Shown in pieces: positions 7,384 through 14,729 of a stretch of 21,820 bases of DNA. Source of the DNA: UMGS1781 sp964389545 (GTDB lineage Bacteria > Bacillota > Clostridia > TANB77 > CAG-508); the NCBI GenBank assembly GCA_964389545.1, contig CAYMDN010000024.1:1-21820 (forward strand). The letters are read 5' to 3'. Below the pieces are notes generated by a model, which ran no database searches, was not told where the DNA came from, and saw nothing but the letters and a program-made list of their open reading frames with translations. Position numbers and translations under genes: made by a program. Every line of letters starts with the position of its first letter. The stretch's first letter is position 1.

Positions 7384-8492
7384 CAAAATTCTTCCCATAC
7401 AATATTTGCTAAATCTATTCCTTTATCTGTTAATCGAATATAGTTACCTACTATTTCGATTAACTTTTCATTTACCAACTTATTTAGTTCATCTTTATAC
7501 ACATATATCGGATTATCTATAAACTTTGTTTTAAAGTCTTGAATATTTACTCCCTCTATTGTTCTTAATCCTAAAATCATATATTCATTTTGTTGGTCTT
7601 TATCTCCCTGAACTTCATGAATTTCTCTATGTTTCTTATGTTCTTCGATATACCATGATAGATTTTCTGTGTTTGAATATCTTGTTTTTTCCATATATGA
7701 ATGTGCGGCTAGTCCAAATCCCATGTATTCTTTTTGTTTCCAACAATCTAAGTTATGCTTTGATTCTTTTCCATGTTTTGAAAAATTAGATATTTCATAA
7801 TGCTTATATCCCGCTTCCTCTAACTTCTCTTTCACAAACCAATACATCTTTCTTTCTGTATCATCATCTGGTAGTGTTACTTCTCTGTCTTCAATCATTT
7901 TTTCTATCTTAGTATTCTCTTCTACGATTAAAGAATATACAGAAATATGCTCTGTATTTAATTCTATTATTTTTTCAAGTGAACTTTCAACATCTTCTAC
8001 TGATTGTTTAGGCAAGCCTATTATCAAATCTACGTTAATATTTTTAAATCCAACTTCTCTTGCTAATTTATATGTTTCTAAAAAATCTTCGTAATTATGA
8101 ATCCTGCCTATTATTTTTAATAATTCAGTTCTTGTTGATTGTAGTCCAATACTTAATCTGTTTATTCCTGCATTAAAGTAATCTTGTAGCTTTTGTTTAG
8201 TTACTGTTCCTGGATTAACTTCTATTGTAATTTCTTCCGCTTCTTTAATATTTATTTGTTCAAGCAATTCTATTATATAAGAACTATCTATAAACGATGG
8301 TGTTCCACCTCCAATATAGATAGTCTTTATTTTATATTTATTTAGTTCCGCTTCTTGAATTTCTTGTTTTAGCGTTTGTATATACTTTTCTATTTGATCT
8401 GTACAATTTGCAAATGATATAAAATCACAGTAAAAACATTTCTGTTTGCAAAAAGGGATATGTATATACACTCCAATTTCTTTTTTACTCAT
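7380..8492 (-). CDS. hemW: HemW-type radical SAM protein (haem chaperone, formerly annotated coproporphyrinogen oxidase)
   Basis: A 370-aa radical SAM protein. The iron-sulfur signature CKQKCFYC (Cys15, Cys19, Cys22) is followed by DF, the HemW pattern, rather than the CxC ending of true HemN. The SAM-binding GGGTPS is at 61-66. The characterised family inserts or chaperones haem rather than oxidising coproporphyrinogen, and no other haem gene is seen here. It overlaps whiA by 8 nt (GATGAGTAA shared with its ATGAGT start) and has only a weak ribosome binding site, so translational coupling to whiA is likely. It is the last gene of a prmC-whiA-hemW series and shares its CTAG stop with the convergent Sel1 gene. 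Confidence 0.92.
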   Translation of the reverse strand: MSKKEIGVYIHIPFCKQKCFYCDFISFANCTDQIEKYIQTLKQEIQEAELNKYKIKTIYIGGGTPSFIDSSYIIELLEQINIKEAEEITIEVNPGTVTKQKLQDYFNAGINRLSIGLQSTRTELLKIIGRIHNYEDFLETYKLAREVGFKNINVDLIIGLPKQSVEDVESSLEKIIELNTEHISVYSLIVEENTKIEKMIEDREVTLPDDDTERKMYWFVKEKLEEAGYKHYEISNFSKHGKESKHNLDCWKQKEYMGFGLAAHSYMEKTRYSNTENLSWYIEEHKKHREIHEVQGDKDQQNEYMILGLRTIEGVNIQDFKTKFIDNPIYVYKDELNKLVNEKLIEIVGNYIRLTDKGIDLANIVWEEFC

Positions 8493-9132
8493 CTTTTTGT
8501 AATTCCTTTGCCATTTGATTTAATTTATTAAGTCTATGACTTACTCCTGATTTACTTATTGGTTTCTTTAGCATTTTACCTAAATCTTCATAAGATAAAT
8601 CTGGTTCTTTTATTCTTAATTCTGCAAGTTCTTTTAATTCTTCTGATAATGAATTAAATTTTCTATGCTTCTTTAAGTATTTTATACTTTCTATTTGTGC
8701 ATTTGCAGCCGTCATTGTTTTATTTATATTTGCAGTCTCACAATTTACTATTCTATTTATATTATTTCTAGCATCTCTTAATACTCGAACCTCTTCAAAT
8801 TTTATAACTGCATGACTCGCTCCTATTAATGCAAGAAATGAAACAATATCTTCTCCATCTTTGATATATACAATATAACCTTGTCCTTTTTTAGTAATCT
8901 TAGCATTAATATCAAAGTTAGTCAGAATAGTCTGAAATTCTTCTGCCTTTTTCTCAGTTCTAAACAATACTTCCAAATGGTAATCCTTTTCAGGATCATT
9001 AATAAATCCTGACTTTATAAACGCTTCTCTTATTACCAATCTACTAATCTGTTCATCCTGTTTTAAATTACTATTAACATCCCACATCTTAAGCTGCAAT
9101 AATTCATCTTTAATCTCAGAAGCAAAAGACAT
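8485..9132 (-). CDS. whiA: WhiA-type DNA-binding protein, shortened N-terminal domain
   Basis: A 215-aa protein matching the second half of WhiA, a Gram-positive DNA-binding protein tied to cell division or sporulation control. The canonical start MSFASEIKDEL is present and is soon followed by REAFIKSGFINDPEKDYHLE (35-54), GEDIVSFLALIGA (93-105), RNNINRIVNCETANINKT (122-139), and the C-terminal helix-turn-helix with LSYEDLGKML and KSGVSHRLNKL (179-204). WhiA is usually about 310 aa with two LAGLIDADG-like halves. Here about 95 residues, the first half, are missing between residues 11 and 33. The start at 9132 has AAGGAGG 6 nt upstream. An in-frame upstream start at 9159 would lie inside prmC. 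The open frame and good ribosome binding site argue for a functional short form. Confidence 0.88.
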   Translation of the reverse strand: MSFASEIKDELLQLKMWDVNSNLKQDEQISRLVIREAFIKSGFINDPEKDYHLEVLFRTEKKAEEFQTILTNFDINAKITKKGQGYIVYIKDGEDIVSFLALIGASHAVIKFEEVRVLRDARNNINRIVNCETANINKTMTAANAQIESIKYLKKHRKFNSLSEELKELAELRIKEPDLSYEDLGKMLKKPISKSGVSHRLNKLNQMAKELQKDE

Positions 9133-9151
9133 ACTCATCCTCCTTACTTTA

Positions 9152-9970
9152 TTATACATTGCATATTATTATTCTATCATTTCCTGCCAAATCCTTTTTT
9201 GAGTATATATTTTGATATTTCATTTCTTCTAATAATTCTGTAACCTCATCTTTTTGATCATCACCAATTTCTATACACAAATATCCACTTGGATTCAAAT
9301 GTTTGTATGCCTCATTTGCAATTATTCTATAGAAGTCTAGTCCATCATCTCCGCCATCTAATGCAAGTTTAGGTTCATTTTGAACTTCCTTACTTAATGT
9401 ATCAATTACTTTTGTTTTTATATATGGAGGATTAGATACAATAATATCAAACTTACCATCTATATTTTCAAACATATTAGATGTAATAAACTTAATTTTG
9501 TTATCTTTATCATTCTTTTTGGCCACTTTTAACGCTTCATTACTTACATCAGAGGCAACAATATTAACATTATCTAAACTCTTAGATATACTAACAGCAA
9601 TAGCACCGCTTCCTGTACACAAATCTAATATACTGCACATATCATATTTATTCGCAATACTAACAACCTCTTCTACAAGCACTTCTGTATCAGGTTGAGG
9701 TATTAAAACATTCTCATCAACATAAAAATCTACACCACAGAACTCTTGTTTGTGTATTATATACTGCAAAGGTTTTCCGCCAATCAAATCACGAACATAT
9801 TTTCTGAACATATCTTCTATTTCTAACTCTTCATCAGCATTTATCACCAAAAACTCTTTAGGTTTATCTAAAATGTTAGCCAATAATATTCTTGACTTCA
9901 TCAAAGCATCTTCTATGTTATTTTCTTTCAATAATCTTACTGCATATTCTAAATTTTGTTTAATGGTCAT
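9152..9970 (-). CDS. prmC: Peptide chain release factor N5-glutamine methyltransferase
   Basis: Methylates the Gln of the GGQ motif in release factors RF1/RF2 using SAM, in the cytosol. The 272-aa product shows the N-terminal helical PrmC region (1-80), PQPDTE (91-96; the usual first residues are PRPDTE, so Arg is replaced by Gln), SAM motif I LDLCTGSGAIA (115-125), and the catalytic NPPY (180-183). The ATG at 9970 is chosen because AAGGAG sits 7 nt upstream; a longer frame starting at 10012 would run into the hairpin repeat. The stop lies 19 nt before the whiA ATG. prfA, the usual neighbour, is absent, and mutS lies upstream. Confidence 0.95.
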   Translation of the reverse strand: MTIKQNLEYAVRLLKENNIEDALMKSRILLANILDKPKEFLVINADEELEIEDMFRKYVRDLIGGKPLQYIIHKQEFCGVDFYVDENVLIPQPDTEVLVEEVVSIANKYDMCSILDLCTGSGAIAVSISKSLDNVNIVASDVSNEALKVAKKNDKDNKIKFITSNMFENIDGKFDIIVSNPPYIKTKVIDTLSKEVQNEPKLALDGGDDGLDFYRIIANEAYKHLNPSGYLCIEIGDDQKDEVTELLEEMKYQNIYSKKDLAGNDRIIICNV

Positions 9971-10004
9971 TTTAATACTCCTTATATGATTTATGCTAAA
10001 ATAT

Positions 10005-10084
10005 CTCCACATGGAAATTCATTTTTAAAATTTTAAAGCAACTGTATTTAACATTTTAAAAAACGAATTTCCAGCAAGATGGAG
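10005..10084. repeat. Hairpin repeat, copy 1 (between mutS and prmC)
   Basis: An 80-bp imperfect palindrome. The left arm CTCCACATGGAAATTC (10005-10020) pairs with the right arm GAATTTCCAGCAAGATGGAG (10065-10084) in two blocks: CTCCA with TGGAG, and (A)TGGAAATTC with GAATTTCCA. An asymmetric internal loop separates them. The AT-rich centre can pair further (TTTTAAAATTTTAAAG with CATTTTAAAAAAC). A second, about 75-80% identical copy lies at 16529-16607. It is MITE/REP-like or a structured RNA, with no ORF. It occupies most of the 148-nt mutS-prmC gap. Confidence 0.8.
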
Positions 10085-10118
10085 TAAAGTCATTCTTATA
10101 TGTAAAGATCTAGAATAG

Positions 10119-12725
10119 TTAACTCATTTTCTCTTTAATTTTTGAAAGTGTGTTAAGCGCATCTATTGGAGTTAATTCATTTAAATTAATCTTATCAATC
10201 TCATGTGCAATTTCAGCTAGTTTATAATTATATAGGTTTAATTGACCTTCTGCCACCATGTTATTATTCTCTTGCTTTTTATTATTTAATACACTCTTTC
10301 TTTCTAGTCCTCTTAAAATCTCATTAGATCTTTTTACTACTGCTTGTGGAACACCTGCAAGTTTTGCTACATGTATACCATAGCTCTCATCAGTTCCACC
10401 ATTTACTATTTTTCTTAGGAAAATTATATCTTCTCCTTTTTCCTTTACAGCAATAGAATAGTTCTTTACACCTTCTATCTTATTTTCCAATTCTGTTAGT
10501 TCATGATAATGTGTTGCGAACAAAGTTTTGGCTCCGCATTTTTCTGTATTAGATATGTGTTCTACAACTGCCCAAGCAATAGATAATCCATCATATGTAG
10601 ATGTTCCTCTACCAATTTCATCTAATATTATTAAACTATTAGCAGTTGCCTCTCTAAGTATTGTCGCAACTTCCATCATTTCAACCATGAATGTACTTTG
10701 TCCCATACTTAAATCATCTGATGCACCGACTCTTGTAAATATTTTATCTACTACTCCTATTTTTGCATGAGATGCTGGTACAAAACTTCCTATTTGAGCC
10801 ATTAATGTTATTAATGCAACTTGTCTCATATATGTAGATTTTCCCGCCATATTAGGTCCTGTTATAATTGCAAGTCTGTCTAGGTTTCTATTTAAATATG
10901 TATCATTACTTACAAACGAACCTGTATCTACCATTTTTTCAATAACTGGGTGTCTACCTTCTTTTATATCTATTTCTCCACCATTATCAACTATTGGTTT
11001 TACATAGTTCATATCTTCAGCAACAATAGCAAGGGATGTCAATACATCTAGAGTTGCGATTATATTGGCTGTCTTTTGTAATCTCACAATGTTCTTTGCT
11101 AATATATTTCTTACTTCCACAAATAAGTTATATTCTAAATCTACTAACTTTTCTTCTGAACCTAAGATTTTATCTTCTAATTCATTTAATTCTGCTGATA
11201 TATATCTTTCACAATTTGTTAATGTTTGTTTTCTAATATATCTATCTGGTACTAAATTTAAATATGATTTTGTAACTTCAAAGAAATATCCAAATACTTT
11301 ATTGAATCCAACTCTTAAGTTTTTTATTCCAGTTTCTTCTTTTTCTCTTTGTTCTAATTCTAATAGCCATTGTTTACCATCTGTAGATGCTTTTTTGTAT
11401 TCATCAACCTGTTCGTTATAGCCTTGCTTTATCAAGCCCCCCTCTTTTACAGAAATTGGTGGTTCATCTACTATTGCTTTCTCTATTAAGCTAGCTAAAT
11501 CTTCACAAGTATCTAGTTCTTCTTCCAATCCTTTTAATAGCCCTGTATTAAGCTCTTTTATCATAGTTTTTATCGTTGGTATTTGTTGCAATGAGTTCTT
11601 TAGTGATATTAAATCTCTACCATTACTATTTGAATATGCAATTTTTCCTACTAGTCTTTCTATATCGTATACTTTCTTTAAATTATTTTGTAGTTCTCCA
11701 CGTAGTATAATGCTCTTTTTTAGTTCTTCAACAGCATCTAATCTTGCATGTATCTCATTTATATCTAATAGTGGTTCACCTATCCATTTTCTTAACATTC
11801 TTCCACCCATAGATGTTGATGTTTTATCCAATACCCATAGCAAAGTTCCTTTTTTTGCTTTATCATGTTGTCTTTCTAATAATTCTAAATTTTTTCGTGC
11901 TGTTATATCCAAAGACATATATTTTTGTAAATTGTATAGATTAATATGTTGTATATGTTCTAATTTTATTTTTTGTGTTTGATTTAAATATTCTAATAAA
12001 GCATTAATTGCTGCAACTTCAAATGTATTATCACTTAAATCTGTTACTTTTTTATTTTCATTTGTAAATGTATAATTTTCAAGTAATGTGTTACTATCTT
12101 TTTTGAACATTTCATCTGAAGCATTGTTTATATATAAATTAAATCGTTTATTTATTTGTTTTATTTCTTCTGATGAACTATATAAGAAATTATTTACTAC
12201 TATTTCTGCGGGGTTATATTTTGCAAGTTCATCTAATAATATTGGAAAGTTATTTGTTTCTATTATTTTAGTTGCATAAAAATCACCTGTTGAAACATCA
12301 CATACCGCAATTCCAAAATATATTCCTTCTTTATATACAGACATTATATAATTGTTTTTCTTTTCATCTAACATATTGCTTTCAATTACTGTTCCTGGTG
12401 TTACAACTCTTATAACATCTCTTTTTACTATTCCTTTTGCTTCTTTTGGATCTTCAAGTTGTTCACATATTGCAACCTTATATCCTTTTTCAATTAATCT
12501 TGAAAGATAGCTATCTACAGCATGATGAGGAACCCCACACATAGGTGCACGTTCTTCTTGTCCACATTCTCTACCTGTTAATGTTATTTCTAATTCTCTA
12601 GAAGCTATTTTTGCATCTTCAAAAAACATTTCATAGAAATCTCCTAATCTATAAAAAACAATTGCATCATTATATTGTTTTTTTATATCTAAATAATGTT
12701 GCATCATAGGTGAAAATTCTGCCAT
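10119..12725 (-). CDS. mutS: DNA mismatch repair protein MutS
   Basis: Recognises base mismatches and starts repair. The 868-aa product is full length: mismatch-wedge FYE (Phe30-x-Glu32 in GDFYEMF), connector and lever domains, clamp domain, Walker A GPNMAGKST (623-631), Walker B LDEIGRGTSTYDG (701-713), and FATHYHEL (736-743). The tail has QLNLY (828-832), a likely sliding-clamp binding peptide. I start it at the ATG at 12725 (AAGG about 7 nt upstream). The longer frame from 12746 has no ribosome binding site. It has its own promoter at 12759-12787. mutL, a common partner next door, is not in the window; prmC follows instead. Confidence 0.98.
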   Translation of the reverse strand: MAEFSPMMQHYLDIKKQYNDAIVFYRLGDFYEMFFEDAKIASRELEITLTGRECGQEERAPMCGVPHHAVDSYLSRLIEKGYKVAICEQLEDPKEAKGIVKRDVIRVVTPGTVIESNMLDEKKNNYIMSVYKEGIYFGIAVCDVSTGDFYATKIIETNNFPILLDELAKYNPAEIVVNNFLYSSSEEIKQINKRFNLYINNASDEMFKKDSNTLLENYTFTNENKKVTDLSDNTFEVAAINALLEYLNQTQKIKLEHIQHINLYNLQKYMSLDITARKNLELLERQHDKAKKGTLLWVLDKTSTSMGGRMLRKWIGEPLLDINEIHARLDAVEELKKSIILRGELQNNLKKVYDIERLVGKIAYSNSNGRDLISLKNSLQQIPTIKTMIKELNTGLLKGLEEELDTCEDLASLIEKAIVDEPPISVKEGGLIKQGYNEQVDEYKKASTDGKQWLLELEQREKEETGIKNLRVGFNKVFGYFFEVTKSYLNLVPDRYIRKQTLTNCERYISAELNELEDKILGSEEKLVDLEYNLFVEVRNILAKNIVRLQKTANIIATLDVLTSLAIVAEDMNYVKPIVDNGGEIDIKEGRHPVIEKMVDTGSFVSNDTYLNRNLDRLAIITGPNMAGKSTYMRQVALITLMAQIGSFVPASHAKIGVVDKIFTRVGASDDLSMGQSTFMVEMMEVATILREATANSLIILDEIGRGTSTYDGLSIAWAVVEHISNTEKCGAKTLFATHYHELTELENKIEGVKNYSIAVKEKGEDIIFLRKIVNGGTDESYGIHVAKLAGVPQAVVKRSNEILRGLERKSVLNNKKQENNNMVAEGQLNLYNYKLAEIAHEIDKINLNELTPIDALNTLSKIKEKMS

Positions 12726-12758
12726 AAAACTACCTTCTTTCCTCATTTTTCGACATGT

Positions 12759-12787
12759 ATTATATCATAAAATCACATTACAGACAA
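12759..12787 (-). promoter_or_regulatory. Promoter of mutS
   Basis: On the minus strand TTGTCT (12787-12782) and a perfect TATAAT (12764-12759) are separated by 17 nt. The predicted leader is about 25-30 nt. It overlaps the T-tract side of the kinase-gene terminator, so termination of the upstream unit and initiation of mutS are packed together. Confidence 0.65.
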
Positions 12788-12789
12788 TA

Positions 12790-12820
12790 AAAAAACTTGT
12801 ATATATTATACAAGTTTTTT
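12790..12820 (-). terminator. Terminator of the kinase/regulator operon
   Basis: AAAAAACTTGTATA (12790-12803) pairs with TATACAAGTTTTTT (12807-12820) in a 14-bp stem with a TAT loop. On the minus strand the stem begins at the kinase stop codon (12821-12819) and ends in a run of T. The stem has only two GC pairs, so strength is uncertain. Confidence 0.65.
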
Positions 12821-14036
12821 ATTTAAGATATTTAATCTCAAATGTTGTTTCTTTATTTAGTTCTGATTCTACTTTAATGTATCCATTACTTTTTTCTATA
12901 ATTGTTTTTGCAAGTGATAATCCAATTCCTATACTTTCTTCTTTATCATTTTTTACTTTATAAAATCTTTCAAATATATGTTTTTTATCTTCTTTAGAAA
13001 TTCCTCTGCCAGTATTAGTTATTCTAATTTTAGTAAATACACTATTATTTTCTACTTTAATTTTTATTTTAGAATTAGGGTTACTGTGTTCAATAGCATT
13101 TTTTACTATGTTGGTTATCGCCTCTAATTGCCACTTATAATCTGCTATTATCTTTGCATCTTCTGGTATGTCTGTTACTATCTCAACTTCTTTTATTTCT
13201 ATCAGAATTGATAAGTTTGCTTTGACATTATTTATTAATTCATTTATTTTTATCTCTTTGTTTTCCATTATTATTGTACCTGCATCAAATTTGGCTATCT
13301 TTAATAACGATATAACTAATGAGCTTATCCATTCTGTTTGTTTACTTATTTCATTTAAAAAATCTAATCTTGTTTCTTTATCCATGTCTGGATTTTCGTT
13401 TATATTATCTAGCATTATTCTTATCGAAGTTAATGGAGTCTTTAACTGATGTGATATATCTGCAAGTGAATTACTCAAATTTTCTTTCTCTTGTATACTA
13501 TTTTCTGCCAATTCTTTTAGTAACACTGTTGTTTTATACAGTTCATTTCTAAGTTTTGATAACTCATCTTCTCCATTATCCTCAATTTTCAAAGTATAAT
13601 TTCCATTGTTTATTCCTCGTAAATACCTATTTATTTCCTTTATCTTTTTATCTTGAATTATTGCATATAAAAAATATATTCCCAAAGCTACCACAAAAAA
13701 TGCTATTAAAAATATTACATTTATTATAATACTTTTATTCATAGCATCCTTTAATTTATCTATAGCTACTACCTCATCATCATATCCATATTTATGCAAA
13801 ATCTTCTCTTTATCCTTTGGTTCATCTTTAATCGCTCTAATAAGCTCGTCCTCTCTCATCTCTGGATGGTTCTCCAGAATCTGCGACATAATACTATCCA
13901 ACTTATCATTAAAAATCCTCGAATACATTTTAACCTGCACACCAATTATGATGCTGAAGATTCCTACGAATACAAGTATTAAACATAGATTTATTATGAA
14001 TATTTTTCTTAAGTTTTCTTGTTTAAAAAACTTCAA
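12819..14036 (-). CDS. Membrane sensor histidine kinase
   Basis: A 405-aa sensor kinase: TM1 (about 12-34), a short outside domain (about 35-103, charged, with EDELIRAIKDEPKDKEK), TM2 (about 103-127), HAMP-like linker (about 128-180), phosphorylation helix DISHQLKTPLTS with His196, N-box KNAIEHS (312-318), and glycine boxes NTGRGI and SIGIGLSLAK. It phosphorylates the response regulator encoded 8 nt upstream. The first codon is TTG (14036), since an in-frame stop lies just before it. The nearest Shine-Dalgarno, AGGAGG, is made of the last codons of the regulator gene, so the two are translationally coupled. The neighbouring ABC exporter suggests sensing of a cell-envelope-active compound, but the roughly 70-residue outside loop is unlike the loop-less BceS type. 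Confidence 0.92.
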   Translation of the reverse strand: MKFFKQENLRKIFIINLCLILVFVGIFSIIIGVQVKMYSRIFNDKLDSIMSQILENHPEMREDELIRAIKDEPKDKEKILHKYGYDDEVVAIDKLKDAMNKSIIINVIFLIAFFVVALGIYFLYAIIQDKKIKEINRYLRGINNGNYTLKIEDNGEDELSKLRNELYKTTVLLKELAENSIQEKENLSNSLADISHQLKTPLTSIRIMLDNINENPDMDKETRLDFLNEISKQTEWISSLVISLLKIAKFDAGTIIMENKEIKINELINNVKANLSILIEIKEVEIVTDIPEDAKIIADYKWQLEAITNIVKNAIEHSNPNSKIKIKVENNSVFTKIRITNTGRGISKEDKKHIFERFYKVKNDKEESIGIGLSLAKTIIEKSNGYIKVESELNKETTFEIKYLK

Positions 14037-14044
14037 TTTTTATC

Positions 14045-14707
14045 TCACTCCTCCTGAATCTTGTATCCAACACCTTTAACAGTCTTAATGATATTTTCAT
14101 CACCAAGTTTTGCACGTATTCTTTTTATATAAACAGTAAGAGTATTGTCATTTACAAAGTTTCCTGCAACATCCCAGATTTTATCTAATATTTGCTCTCT
14201 TGTTACAATTTTTCCAGTATTGTTGAATAACAAAAGCAATATTTTGTATTCTAATGCTGTAAATTCTATCTCTTGTCCTGCTACTTTCACTGTTTTTGCA
14301 TCTAAATTTATTTCTATATTTTTATATGTAATATTGTTGCTTCCTTTATTCTGTCTTCTGAGTATGTTGTTAATTCTTGATACTAGTTCTCTTGATTTAA
14401 ACGGCTTAACTACGTAATCTTCTGCTCCCATATCTAGTCCTTTTACAATATCTTGTTCTTCATCTTTAGCAGTCAAAAAGATTACTGGCACATCAGTATA
14501 TTGTTTTATATATTCGCAAAGATTAAATCCGCTTCCATCTGGCAAAGTAATATCAAGAACAGCTAAATCAATTTCATCTTTTCCAATTACCTTCATAGCT
14601 TCTTCAAAGCAAAAAGCTACAATAACTTTAAATTTTTCTTGTTCTAATAAATATTTTAACCCTTTTACAATAACTTCATTATCCTCTACAATCAAGATAT
14701 TCTTCAT
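14045..14707 (-). CDS. OmpR/PhoB-family response regulator
   Basis: A 220-aa DNA-binding response regulator. The receiver domain (1-115) has acidic Glu8/Asp9, phospho-acceptor Asp52 in LDITLPDGSG, Thr79 and Lys101 (VVKPF). The winged-helix output domain (about 127-219) has EFTALEYKILLLL, VTREQILDKIW and TVYIKRIRAKLG ... IKTVKGVGYKI. It is the partner of the kinase directly downstream. I start it at the ATG at 14707 (AAAGGA 6-7 nt upstream); a frame from 14743 would overlap the preceding gene. The gap to the upstream sigma-like gene is 22 nt, so co-transcription with it is likely. Confidence 0.95.
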   Translation of the reverse strand: MKNILIVEDNEVIVKGLKYLLEQEKFKVIVAFCFEEAMKVIGKDEIDLAVLDITLPDGSGFNLCEYIKQYTDVPVIFLTAKDEEQDIVKGLDMGAEDYVVKPFKSRELVSRINNILRRQNKGSNNITYKNIEINLDAKTVKVAGQEIEFTALEYKILLLLFNNTGKIVTREQILDKIWDVAGNFVNDNTLTVYIKRIRAKLGDENIIKTVKGVGYKIQEE

Positions 14708-14729
14708 ATTTTTCCTTTCATTATTTGGA

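Noticed and set aside
9133..9159. Longer N-terminus for whiA
   Set aside because: Lies in the prmC end; AAGGAGG is placed exactly for the start at 9132, and the canonical MSF start is there.
11065..11421. 118-aa plus-strand open frame
   Set aside because: Antisense to conserved mutS codons, no ribosome binding site, low-complexity Ser/Leu/Phe composition typical of the complement of AT-rich genes.
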